Source: Pseudoalteromonas holothuriae | Lineage (GTDB): Bacteria; Pseudomonadota; Gammaproteobacteria; Enterobacterales; Alteromonadaceae | Direction of reading: 5' to 3' | Length of the DNA stretch: 64,000 bases | Assembly: GCF_945859825.1 (NCBI RefSeq) | Contig: NZ_CAMAPC010000013.1 | Coordinates: forward strand, 1 to 64,000 | Part shown: piece after piece, positions 56,075 to 64,000 of the stretch | Numbering within the stretch: position 1 is the first letter of the stretch | Layout: each line of letters starts with the position of its first letter | Program-made: the position numbers and the translations under genes | The notes under the pieces: model-generated | The model's input: the letters and a program-made list of their open reading frames with translations, nothing else | What the model was told of the DNA's origin: nothing | Databases searched by the model: none

Positions 56075-58324
56075 TTAACTTGCTTGCTGTACATTCTCAA
56101 TAGGTTTTGCATTGTCATCAAGCAAGTTCATGTCAAAATCAAATTCATCAACACGAATCGCTTTTTCACGTTTCTTATTATAATCAATCAACTGTGTGTA
56201 TTCAGCTGAGCTGATCAGATTTGCAGCTAGCGCATTATCTAGTGTTTGAGCAAAACGTACACCCGCTTTAATCTCTTTTTTACGTAATGCTTTTTTCACT
56301 TTTGCCAATAAATCTAAGCAAGCCATTTTTGCTTTATATGCCTGCTCATTTATATCATGACCATCACCAGCTGTTGGCTTAATCAAGTGCGTAAGTTGTG
56401 CTTTAAAAGCTGTATCCATTTGTGCTGATTTTGCCAGTTCACGTACTAAATCATCACTAATAGCTGGCATTTTGTGTGTAAAATGCATGGTGATCACGCG
56501 CATAAATTTACGTGTTACCGGTGATGGGAAGTTGTCTAAAAACTTGTGTAATGCATTTTCAGCATTTTGTAATGCCCAACGTGTTGCATAATGAAAATAA
56601 GGTGCTGCAGCTTGTCTATCCGCAACGGCTACTTTTTGCTCGTAGTATTTGATAGAAGCCATAGCCGCATACAAATAGCTCATTACGTCACCCAAGCGTG
56701 CCGACAGCATTTCAGCTTGCTTTAACTTACCGCCTAATACTAATAAAGAAAAGTCAGCATAGACAGCTAATTTAGCAGATAACTGGTGGGCCGCTTTTTC
56801 GTATGCTTGCACTTCAGGTAATGATGATTTACTTCCTGCTGTAAATGGTAAGACGCCTAAACGAAATGCACGTAAGCTGTTTGCTACACTGTAGCCAACT
56901 GTTTTACGAAAAATCTTGTTAAACTTTTTATCTGCATCACTTTCTTGGCTATGAATAGATTCAACCATTGATTGCAAATATGGATGGCAACGCATAACAC
57001 CTTGACCGAAAATCATTAGGTTACGAGTTAATATGTTCGCGCCTTCTACTGTTATTGCAATAGGCTGAGCCACATACCCACTTGCTAAGGTATTTTGTGG
57101 ACCATTTTGAATTGCTTTACCCGCTTGAATGTCCATCGCAGAGTCTAAAACATCTCGACCAATTTCTGTCATGTGGTATTTTGCAATTGCTGTAACTACT
57201 GATGGTTTTAAGCCCATGCCTAAACCTTCAGTGGTTAAAACGCGCATGGCTTCTTGTAAATATGTTTTACCAGCAATGTCAGCTAACTTTTCTTGAATGC
57301 CTTCAAATTGACCAATTGATAAGCCAAACTGCTCACGAACCGCAGCATATTCTGATGCTGATTTTAGCGCTACTTGCGCCGTTGAAACACCAAGTGCAGG
57401 TAATGAAATACCTCGACCGGCACCTAAACAGCTAACGAGCATTTGCCAACCACGGCCGATATTTTTTTGCCCGCCAATGATGAAGTCCATAGGTATAAAT
57501 ACTTTTTCACCGCGCGTAGTACCGTTATAAAAACGAATGCCCATAGGATCATGACGGTTCCCCAACTCTACACCAGGGTGTGATTTTGGGATCAGCGCAC
57601 AAGTAATACCTAGGTGTTCTTTGCCACCTAGTAAACTGTCAGGGTCTTCTACTTTAAATGCTAACCCTAATACGGTTGCGATAGGCGCGAGCGTAATATA
57701 TCGTTTGTCCCAAGTTATCTCTAAACCAAGTACTTCTTCACCATTATATTGGCCTTTTTTAACAACACCAATATCCGGTATGCCACCTGCATCGGAGCCA
57801 GCTTCAGGGCTTGTAAGCGCAAAACATGGAATTTCACGGCCATTAGCAAGACGTGGTAAATAATGAGCTTGCTGATCTTCAGTACCATAGTGCAGCAATA
57901 ACTCACCAGGCCCTAAAGAGTTAGGGACCATCACGGTAACGGCAACAGCAGATGATTTAGTTGCAATCGTACCCACAATAGTCGAATTAGCGTAAGGGCT
58001 AAATTCCAGGCCACCAAAAGACTTTGGAATGATAAGTGAGAAAAAACGCTCTTTTTTCAAAAATTCTAAAATATGATCAGGTAAATGCTTACTGTTTTGG
58101 ATCACAGAATCATCTATCATTGCCATTAATTCTTTAACCGGCCCGTCTAAAAAGGCTTGTTCATCAGCGCTTAGCTTTGCCTCTGGCACAGCTCTAAGTG
58201 CATCGAAATCTGGCTTACCTTGGTAAATTGAACCTTCAAGCCATACATCACCAGCATCCAGTGCTTCTTGTTCCGTTACTGAAATGCTTGGTAATACTTT
58301 CTTTAATTGTGTTCTTAAACTCAT
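56075..58324 (-). CDS. fadE: Acyl-CoA dehydrogenase
   Basis: FAD enzyme for the first step of beta-oxidation. The ATG at 58324 is preferred over a TTG two codons earlier. About 749 residues: an acyl-CoA dehydrogenase core (about 60-470; FFSLIIPKSFGGLEFSPYAN, CFALTSPEAGSDAGGIPD, TRGEKVFIPMDFIIGG, REQFGLSIGQFEGIQE) followed by the long C-terminal DUF1974 region found in E. coli FadE (814 residues). It is somewhat shorter because it lacks the N-terminal membrane leader. A FadR-like site overlaps the region just before the start codon. Confidence 0.92.
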   Translation of the reverse strand: MSLRTQLKKVLPSISVTEQEALDAGDVWLEGSIYQGKPDFDALRAVPEAKLSADEQAFLDGPVKELMAMIDDSVIQNSKHLPDHILEFLKKERFFSLIIPKSFGGLEFSPYANSTIVGTIATKSSAVAVTVMVPNSLGPGELLLHYGTEDQQAHYLPRLANGREIPCFALTSPEAGSDAGGIPDIGVVKKGQYNGEEVLGLEITWDKRYITLAPIATVLGLAFKVEDPDSLLGGKEHLGITCALIPKSHPGVELGNRHDPMGIRFYNGTTRGEKVFIPMDFIIGGQKNIGRGWQMLVSCLGAGRGISLPALGVSTAQVALKSASEYAAVREQFGLSIGQFEGIQEKLADIAGKTYLQEAMRVLTTEGLGMGLKPSVVTAIAKYHMTEIGRDVLDSAMDIQAGKAIQNGPQNTLASGYVAQPIAITVEGANILTRNLMIFGQGVMRCHPYLQSMVESIHSQESDADKKFNKIFRKTVGYSVANSLRAFRLGVLPFTAGSKSSLPEVQAYEKAAHQLSAKLAVYADFSLLVLGGKLKQAEMLSARLGDVMSYLYAAMASIKYYEQKVAVADRQAAAPYFHYATRWALQNAENALHKFLDNFPSPVTRKFMRVITMHFTHKMPAISDDLVRELAKSAQMDTAFKAQLTHLIKPTAGDGHDINEQAYKAKMACLDLLAKVKKALRKKEIKAGVRFAQTLDNALAANLISSAEYTQLIDYNKKREKAIRVDEFDFDMNLLDDNAKPIENVQQAS

Positions 58325-58961
58325 AATCAACTCATCCGACCAGATACATATGTCTTACATTACGGCATAAAAATCACAATAGATCAATCACTCTACATAA
58401 CTTTTAACGAGTTTTTTATCGTCATTTTATTTTTTTGAGAATATTTATCGATAAATTAGCAGCTTACACGTGTACGCTCAGATTCTGTAATTTGGTTGAA
58501 ATTCTGCTTTTTTGACGGCAATCCCTTTCAAATGATGCTAATTGCTTTAAATTAGATGTCTGAATCGTGATAGGTAAATGACTTGGTGACTAGGCTCCCT
58601 CTATCGATAAGGTAAATACCTTCATATAAGTTAGACAAGTATTTAGGTATATCGTTATCCTACATAAGCAACTTTAAACGTAGTGATTGAGATATTTAGC
58701 ACGCGAGAATGAATAAATGTAAGGGTAAATTTGATATGAAGAGTTTGTACGCATATGTTTAACTGGTAATTGTGATTTTATGCGCTTCAAATTTTAAATA
58801 CTTTAATAGTAATATTTTATAATTTTTTTTGCACTGGATGACACTGCACATATCATAAACTTAAAATATTGAAGGCGACTCCCTGCCGCCTCTGTGCATT
58901 AGATTTGTTCATTAAATAATTCAATATATACGAAAGTATGGCTTAATGTGCTTGCCTATAG
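58325..58961. other. Intergenic region upstream of fadE
   Basis: About 640 bases between fadE and the ion-channel gene (both minus strand). Apart from the FadR-like site at its left end nothing could be supported. Confidence 0.5.
58328..58344 (-). promoter_or_regulatory. FadR-like operator at the fadE start
   Basis: On the minus strand ATCTGGTCGGATGAGTT, in keeping with the general FadR pattern (ANCTGGTCNGANNNGTT). It lies four bases before the fadE ATG, where a bound repressor would block transcription or translation start. Acyl-CoA would relieve binding. The pattern is recalled, not searched. Confidence 0.6.
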
Positions 58962-59798
58962 CTACGATAAATGCTCTTTATTAGTTAAATCATTAGTGCT
59001 TTGTTGCTGGCTTATAATTAATGCTTTTAGTTGCTGGATTTCACTGTGTAGGTCTTCAATGGTGGGTATATTTTGAGCGCTTTCTTTTTCTTTTCGTAAC
59101 TTAGAGCGCTCATCTTCCATCACATTCACCACAATGCCTATCACCATATTTAAAAACGCAAATGCAGTAAAAAATATAAAAGATAAATAGAATACCCAAG
59201 ACATTGGATAGACTTCCATCGTCTCGTATTGAATATCTGTCCAATCTTCAAACGTCATAATCCTAAACAGCGTTAACATTGAAATTGCTATATCACCCCA
59301 TAACTTGGGATTAATTTCATTGAATATGAAACTTCCGATAGCAGCGTAAATGTAGAAGATAATAAACATAAGTAAGATAACATAGCCTAATTGTGGTAAT
59401 GCCTTAATCAATGAATTGATTAATACTCGAAGTTCAGGTACAACCGACACCATTCTAAGCACCCTAAATACCCTCACTAGCCGAGCGAGTAGCGCCATTT
59501 CACTGTCATTAATAGGAATGAGACTGATCACCACAACGAGAGTGTCAAAAATATTCCAGCCTTTTGTAAAAAAACGTTTTTTATTTTCGTCAGCGATAAA
59601 TCGAACCGATAATTCAAAAAGGAAGAATAAGGTTATAAATATATCAAGCACATGTGTAACCGATACCGCGCCACTAGAGAGTGGAAATGTTTTTGCACCA
59701 ATTTCCAGTGCAGAGATGATGATCACAGCCACAACAGAAAGCTCAAACGCTTTGTTGTTTTTTAAATTATTTAATCGTGTTTTGATAGTTTCGTACAT
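58962..59798 (-). CDS. Voltage-gated cation channel (BacNav-like, calcium-type filter), 278 aa
   Basis: One six-helix domain: S1-S3 about 18-95, S4 with four Arg at every third position (Arg106, 109, 112, 115), S5 about 135-157, pore loop with filter TFEDWTD at 182-188, S6 about 200-227, then a coiled-coil tail (about 245-265). BacNav channels such as NavAb carry TLESWSM; replacing Ser and Met with Asp makes a calcium-selective pore (CavAb). This protein has both acidic positions natively, so calcium permeation is predicted. It probably forms a tetramer in the inner membrane. No partner genes. Confidence 0.85.
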   Translation of the reverse strand: MYETIKTRLNNLKNNKAFELSVVAVIIISALEIGAKTFPLSSGAVSVTHVLDIFITLFFLFELSVRFIADENKKRFFTKGWNIFDTLVVVISLIPINDSEMALLARLVRVFRVLRMVSVVPELRVLINSLIKALPQLGYVILLMFIIFYIYAAIGSFIFNEINPKLWGDIAISMLTLFRIMTFEDWTDIQYETMEVYPMSWVFYLSFIFFTAFAFLNMVIGIVVNVMEDERSKLRKEKESAQNIPTIEDLHSEIQQLKALIISQQQSTNDLTNKEHLS

Positions 59799-59852
59799 AA
59801 GCTGCCAATTAAGTTGAATGATTGTGCGATTACATAAAATTTGCGTGATTAT

Positions 59853-59877
59853 ATCCTAATTAATAGCTAATTAGGAT
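59853..59877. promoter_or_regulatory. Inverted repeat upstream of the ion-channel gene
   Basis: ATCCTAATTA ATAGC TAATTAGGAT, a perfect 10-bp inverted repeat 55 bases before the channel start. It could be an operator or simply AT-rich symmetry. Confidence 0.35.
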
Positions 59878-60423
59878 TATCGTTCGTTTAAAAATTCCAG
59901 ATAATAGTAATGATTAGCACACAGGTTGTTAGGTTATGTAAATAGAGCTTTTACCCGATGTAACTGCTTATAAATCAACAACGTTGTCGAATCACTATTG
60001 ATATTAGACAGTTTTTTGTAAATAAACTCAGGTAATACTATGTTTTATAAATGCTAGTTTTTAGCCCCGCAGTTTGAGTGTACTCAACGTGAACTATGAA
60101 CTTAACACTACAGTTTGCTAAATGCCTTTACCTGAAGTTATTCACATGTCTATATCAATCTTACAAATATCAAATTTTTATCGGAAGATTTTGACCATTA
60201 CACAGTTAATGTTAAGCTTTTTAAATTAATTTTTTAGGCATCACTGTGAAGCAAAATGAGCCACAATTGTGAGCTCAAACCAAGTGGTGTTTATCGGTAG
60301 TACATTTGCTAGCATTACAAACAGGTTTAGCGTCAAAAGCATTGATTGCTATGCTCTATTATCTCTTTGTTGGTTTACTCTGTACAAATAGGAATAAATA
60401 TCTTAACTAAGCAGTTTTTATTA

Positions 60424-60552
60424 AGGGCTTTTGATCTTTGAGGTATGAATTTTTTCAAATCAAAACTTTCATTACGCGAAATGAGCAATGCAGCATAATA
60501 GTTTATGTTAGTTGCGAATAACAAAGTAGTGGAAGCCTTTGGGTAGCACCAT
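60424..60552 (-). mobile_element. MITE fragment (about 130 bp)
   Basis: Reverse complement of the right half of the complete element at 41210-41472. Shared segments include AAACTATTATGCTGCATT and CTCATTTCGCGTAATGA (reverse strand), and the terminal repeat is degenerate (AGGGCTTTTGATCTTTGAG). The other half is missing. Confidence 0.75.
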
Positions 60553-61016
60553 TAATATATCTCATCAACCAAATTGTGGTATTGGGTGATTTTTGTGTAG
60601 TTTTCTTTAACTAGATTGAGATGAAAAAATAAGAAGATTATCTTTAGGTAAGGAAGAAAAACGAATGCTATGAGGTCATAGAGATGCTCTGTACAGAATA
60701 TGATCCTGCTCTGCTTCATATTGAAGCTTATTTAGGCTGGCTGATGACAAGCTTTATTTGCAAGATCATACATTTAAGTAATTAGCTTATGTGTAAACTG
60801 TTGAGGTCGATTTCACTCACCAATATTTCAATGCCAATACTTAGTTTAGCCGGAGCATAAATTTACTATTTTATTTGCTCTTATAAATAAGTGCTTTTGA
60901 TCTTTCATCACTAGATTAATTTAGTGCTATCTTATTCATTTTAAGCATTCATAGTTTTTCAGTATTGGCATGTCACTTATAATTATCTAGTTTTAATTCT
61001 ATCATCTTATCTAGTG

Positions 61017-61172
61017 TTAACATTTTAATGATAAAGGCTTGGTTCTTATCGTATTCACACGATTCTTTCTTGAAGCCTTGAATGATATGTAAGCTCCCCC
61101 ATATATAGATTCAGCATCCTTATTGGATAATTCTTTTATTTTTTTTGCTTTTAATTTTAGCGATATTACCAT
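61017..61172 (-). CDS. Small peptide with double-glycine leader pattern, 51 aa
   Basis: A minus-strand frame from ATG at 61172 to TAA at 61017, with AAGGA eight bases upstream. It opens MVISLKLKAKKIKELSN and reaches SIYGGAY at about residues 22-28. A Lys/Leu-rich leader followed by a GG site is the layout of leader peptides of bacteriocins and RiPPs exported by peptidase-containing ABC transporters; short peptides of this look are common in Pseudoalteromonas. The rest (ISFKASRKNRVNTIRTKPLS) is basic. No modification or export gene lies nearby, so it may be an orphan, a remnant or a chance frame. Confidence 0.4.
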   Translation of the reverse strand: MVISLKLKAKKIKELSNKDAESIYGGAYISFKASRKNRVNTIRTKPLSLKC

Positions 61173-61603
61173 TGTTTTATTCCTTATTATTGTGCCAAGT
61201 AAATTTTGAAATGGTGTTGACTTCTAACGTTTAAAGATTAAATATTCCGCGAATATTGAACCGCTAGAATCATCTTACTGGTATACTTTATGAACAGCAA
61301 TCAACCAATATTACCAGTTTAATCTATCAAAACTTATTCTATTTTCTGGATGTACTTTACTAGAGTTCTTTATATAGAGGGAGCATGATGCACTGAACTT
61401 TATAGTCGTATATTGGAAATACATACACAGTAATTAACTGGCTGATTACTATAAGGTTAAAGCCAAAAATGTATCTGGATAGTAATTGCCCATGAGTCAC
61501 ATAGTAAGATAGTAAGTTATGTTTTATAAATAACAGTAAAAATATAATTAGTACAAATGTATTAATTCCGTTAACCTAAATGCTTTATGGAGGTGAGGTA
61601 GAA
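61173..61603. other. Intergenic region before the NYN gene
   Basis: About 430 AT-rich bases, presumably including the NYN gene promoter. No further element supported. Confidence 0.4.
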
Positions 61604-62080
61604 ATGAAAAAAATAGCCATATTTGTGGATGTGCAGAATATTTATTATACGTGCAAACATGCACTTGGTTATAATTTTGACTACAACGCGTTTTGGTCGC
61701 ATGCACAACAGCTTGGTTCAATTGAATACGCGTATGCCTACGCTACTTATCGTGGCGATGACAAGCAAACTCAATTTCAAAATATATTACGGGCCATTGG
61801 TTTTGAAGTAAAACTTAAGCCTTTTATCCAGCGTAGTGACGGGTCAAAGAAGGGAGATTGGGATGTAGGAATCACGATCGACATATTAGAAGCCGCAAAA
61901 CAAGTTGATGAAGTAGTTTTACTATCAGGGGATGGTGACTTTGCTATTTTATTATCACATATACGCAAAAATTATGATGTTTCAAGTCGTGTATATGGAG
62001 CACAAAAGCTTACTGCTCAGTTACTTATGGATAGTTGTGATACATTCATCCCTATCGATGGAAAATTGTTATTAACTTAA
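61604..62080 (+). CDS. NYN-domain (LabA/DUF88-like) putative ribonuclease, 158 aa
   Basis: Start at 61604 (MKKIAIFVDVQNIYY), with GGAGGTGAGG upstream. The whole protein is one NYN domain of the PIN-like nuclease superfamily: Asp9 and Asn12 in FVDVQNIYY, acidic residues Asp85/Asp87 (KGDWDVGITIDIL), Asp93, and LLSGDGDFAILL with Asp110/Asp112. The acidic set supports a metal-dependent RNase, as in LabA-like proteins, but a substrate is not known. It is followed 107 bases later by a tyrosine recombinase gene; the pair might be one transcript. Confidence 0.85.
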   Translation: MKKIAIFVDVQNIYYTCKHALGYNFDYNAFWSHAQQLGSIEYAYAYATYRGDDKQTQFQNILRAIGFEVKLKPFIQRSDGSKKGDWDVGITIDILEAAKQVDEVVLLSGDGDFAILLSHIRKNYDVSSRVYGAQKLTAQLLMDSCDTFIPIDGKLLLT

Positions 62081-62187
62081 ATCCTATAAGAGTTTTTTAT
62101 AAAAGCATTTGGCTTTGTCATTAAACAGCTCTTTGCTAAAAAGAAATATACCTTTATACTTGATATTAAAATTTAGTATCGGACTTA

Positions 62188-63405
62188 ATGATGATGTTAG
62201 TGCCTTTAGTCGACACTTTAAAACAACTTCGCTATCAAATAGCACATATAGATGACAAAACATTACAGCAAGAATACCCTGAGCTAAATTTATACTTGGA
62301 AAATACAACCGCGTTAATACCGCAAACATATGATGATATACAATTCTTATATCACTTTCTGTATGTTTATGGTCGTAAATCTGAAGCCACTTTTAGCCGT
62401 TTCCGTAATGAATTGGAACGTTTTTACCTTTGGGCTTGGCACCATAAACAGCAATCTGTATTTACTTTAAGACGAGATGACATTGAACAGTATGTTGATT
62501 TTGTGGTTGAGCCAAATGCAGCTTGGTGTGCTGATTCGGTGCAATGGCGTTACAAAGATAGTCAAGGTAAAAGAGTCGTTAATTTAAATTGGCGCCCGTT
62601 TGTTGAGAAAGAAAAAAGCATAAGCCAACAAACTTTAGCTGCTATGTTTACTGCATTAAATGTGTTTTACAAATTTGCAATTTTAGAAGAAAAGACGAAT
62701 ACCAATTTTGTTCCTGTAGTAAAAAAAAATAGTCCTTTTTTAGTTGTACAATCGCAGATCAAGCTGCCTGATACGCTGAGCAATTTGCAATGGGAGTATG
62801 TATTAGGTGTGACTAAAGACAGAAGTGAACAGCAACCAGAGCTAGAACGTAATTTATTTACGCTTGTGTGCTTAAAAGGCTTATATTTAAGGATCTCGGA
62901 GCTGTCGGAAAGGCCCCAGTGGTCACCTGTTATGAGCCACTTTTGGCAAGATCCAGACGGATTTTGGTATTTACGAATTATGGGCAAAGGCAATAAGCTT
63001 AGAGATGTAACTTTAAGTGAGGATATTGTTGAATGCTTAAAAAGATATAGGACTTACCGTGGTTTACCCTCCTTGCCACGCGTTGATGAAGCATTTCCAA
63101 TAATCCATAAATTACGGGGTCAAGGTGGAATGAATGTGCGGCAACTGCGCCGAATTGTTCAGCAAAGTTTTGATTTAGCAGTAGAGTCGTTAAACAAAGA
63201 CGGCTTTATAGATGAAGCTGAACTACTTAAAGCCGCAACTGCGCATTGGTTAAGGCATACGGGTGCAACACACGATGCACAACACCGACCACTTAAGCAC
63301 TTATCTGAAGATTTGGGTCACTCCAAAATAGCGACAACAGACCAAATCTATATTCAAACCAACATAAAAGACAGAGCTAAGTCAGGTTCAAAACGTAAAT
63401 TGTAA
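62188..63405 (+). CDS. Tyrosine recombinase / phage-integrase-family protein, 405 aa
   Basis: Core-binding domain about 50-190 and catalytic domain about 195-400 with Arg235 (LYLRISELSE), a Lys near 268-270 (MGKGNKLR), His353-x-x-Arg356 (AHWLRHTGAT), His378 (LGHSKIATTDQIY) and nucleophile Tyr388. All active-site residues are present. It is longer than XerC/D and may be a stand-alone integrase of an Alteromonadales group. No phage genes, tRNA or clear att repeat are near. Starts with three Met codons; the ribosome-binding site is weak. Confidence 0.88.
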   Translation: MMMLVPLVDTLKQLRYQIAHIDDKTLQQEYPELNLYLENTTALIPQTYDDIQFLYHFLYVYGRKSEATFSRFRNELERFYLWAWHHKQQSVFTLRRDDIEQYVDFVVEPNAAWCADSVQWRYKDSQGKRVVNLNWRPFVEKEKSISQQTLAAMFTALNVFYKFAILEEKTNTNFVPVVKKNSPFLVVQSQIKLPDTLSNLQWEYVLGVTKDRSEQQPELERNLFTLVCLKGLYLRISELSERPQWSPVMSHFWQDPDGFWYLRIMGKGNKLRDVTLSEDIVECLKRYRTYRGLPSLPRVDEAFPIIHKLRGQGGMNVRQLRRIVQQSFDLAVESLNKDGFIDEAELLKAATAHWLRHTGATHDAQHRPLKHLSEDLGHSKIATTDQIYIQTNIKDRAKSGSKRKL

Positions 63406-63414
63406 TTATGTTAA

Positions 63415-63445
63415 ATTAGCCTCAAAATTTAAATTTGAGGCTAAT
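63415..63445. terminator. Hairpin between recombinase and YdiJ-type gene
   Basis: ATTAGCCTCAAA and TTTGAGGCTAAT pair across a short AT loop, giving a near-perfect symmetrical stem 10 bases after the recombinase stop and 12 before the end of the convergent gene. T-runs are short. Confidence 0.7.
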
Positions 63446-63456
63446 TGCTAATTATA

Positions 63457-64000
63457 TTAATTAATTGAGCGCGCAATAAATTCAATTGGGTGAAGAGGTT
63501 TTTGTTTGTCAAAGCGTTTTACTTGGCTCCTACATGAAAAACCAGTTGCGAGTAAATTATTTTTTAATGTAGCTTTTACGTTTGCTTGCCAAGACATTTG
63601 ATACAGAGAGTAACTATTTTCTTGGTTTTCTAATTCATGTCCATATGTACCTGCCATTCCACAACATCCGGTATTAGGTGTCTTTAGATTTAACCCTAAC
63701 TGAGAGAAAATTTCTCTCCACACTTTAGGGCTATCAGGTAATGCAGTTGTTTCAGTACAGTGAGACAGCAACGTAAATTCAGTTCCAGGCTCTACATTTA
63801 CAACTATCTTTGACCAATCTTGAGTTCTTAGCCAATCGTATGCTAATTCTACTTTAAAGTTTAGGTGCTCCTGAGAAGCAAATTGCTTATATTCATCACG
63901 ATAAACCATAACAAGAGATGCATCTAACCCAATCATAGGTATATTGTATTGTGCTATGTTGTGTAAAAATTCACTGCTACGCTGAGCCGTTTTACTAAAT
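63457..64000 (-). CDS. ydiJ: YdiJ-type FAD/Fe-S oxidoreductase, C-terminal part, runs off right edge
   Basis: The visible 181 codons end a large protein; the frame stays open to 64000. Motifs LNLKTPNTGCCGMAGTYGHE and LLATGFSCRSQVKR match the C-terminal cysteine-rich domain of YdiJ (about 1,018 residues in E. coli), now regarded as a D-2-hydroxyglutarate dehydrogenase. GCCGMAGTYG carries the conserved Cys pair and LSHCTET a further Cys, all typical of the CCG domain. The N-terminal FAD domain lies outside the window. Note that HglS-type DUF1338 enzymes make D-2-hydroxyglutarate. Confidence 0.88.
   Translation of the reverse strand, partial: FSKTAQRSSEFLHNIAQYNIPMIGLDASLVMVYRDEYKQFASQEHLNFKVELAYDWLRTQDWSKIVVNVEPGTEFTLLSHCTETTALPDSPKVWREIFSQLGLNLKTPNTGCCGMAGTYGHELENQENSYSLYQMSWQANVKATLKNNLLATGFSCRSQVKRFDKQKPLHPIEFIARSIN

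Larger units (their letters stand above)
59799..61016. other. Long gene-poor region with a MITE fragment
   Basis: About 1.2 kb without a supported gene. A MITE fragment lies at 60424-60552; a weak echo of the MITE end (TGCTTTTGATCTTTC) is seen at about 60892. A 10-bp inverted repeat lies at 59853-59877. The rest is AT-rich with stops in all frames. Confidence 0.6.

Noticed and set aside
60892..60906. A fourth MITE copy
   Set aside because: Only about 12-15 bases of the end resemble the element; too short to call.
61580..61603. Earlier start for the NYN protein
   Set aside because: The ribosome-binding site GGAGGTGAGG lies inside this extension, so translation starts at 61604.

Overview
The window reads as a chromosome segment of a marine gammaproteobacterium, most likely Pseudoalteromonas or a close Alteromonadales relative. 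This is inferred from an AT-rich genome, a large TonB-dependent receptor, secreted modular proteases with PKD and chitin-binding-type domains, an ExeM/NucH-type nuclease, the AstC/AstA arginine genes, an AbgT transporter and REP-associated transposase (RAYT) remnants. No rRNA, tRNA or CRISPR array was seen.

Layout. 1-3.2 kb is a scrap-yard: the first 24 codons of a RAYT transposase run off the left edge, a second RAYT survives only as a C-terminal fossil with an in-frame stop, fragments of an Rhs/YD-repeat gene flank it, and small orphan genes (a secreted protein, a coding fragment, a membrane protein) lie between. 3.3-6.6 kb holds rluF, a DUF418 membrane protein and an EAL-HDOD signalling protein. 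6.8-18.7 kb is a seven-gene minus-strand glycogen operon: a stand-alone CBM48 protein, malQ, glgB, glgX, glgP, glgC, glgA, with overlapping or near-touching genes, a terminator after glgA and palindromic repeats upstream. 19.5-23.3 kb is an Lrp/AsnC regulator divergent from astC-astA-DUF1338, with astD missing from the cluster. 23.3-28.2 kb holds a TonB receptor and a DUF2252 protein. 28.25-28.74 kb is an RNase Z gene destroyed by a nonsense codon and a MITE fragment. 28.8-37.6 kb has a photolyase-like gene with two small partners, AbgT, a GST, a nitroreductase/DMT pair, a Crp/Fnr regulator, and a blue-light BLUF protein translationally coupled to a chemotaxis receptor.

38-46 kb is secretion-heavy: a trypsin-like protease, an unknown 401-residue protein followed by a complete 263-bp MITE, a beta-barrel protein and an ExeM-type nuclease. 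46-59.8 kb holds PhzF, an RhlE-type helicase, a DapA that looks plant-type, a DUF6058 protein, a cytochrome b562-like protein, a sugar-binding-like periplasmic protein, a subtilisin with the same PKD/CBM tail as the trypsin, an EamA exporter, a kinase-like protein, fadE with a FadR-like site, and a voltage-gated channel with an acidic, calcium-like filter. 59.8-61.6 kb is gene-poor but holds a MITE fragment and a 51-codon frame with a double-glycine leader pattern. The right end has a NYN-domain protein, a tyrosine recombinase and the C-terminal end of a YdiJ-type oxidoreductase.

The main working units are the glycogen operon, the arginine-catabolism operon, the possible light-taxis pair and the secreted degradative enzymes. 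The most unusual signals are the BLUF-MCP pair, the MITE family and its damage to RNase Z, the 20-bp-stem hairpin between dapA and the DUF6058 gene, the channel filter, and the double-glycine peptide.
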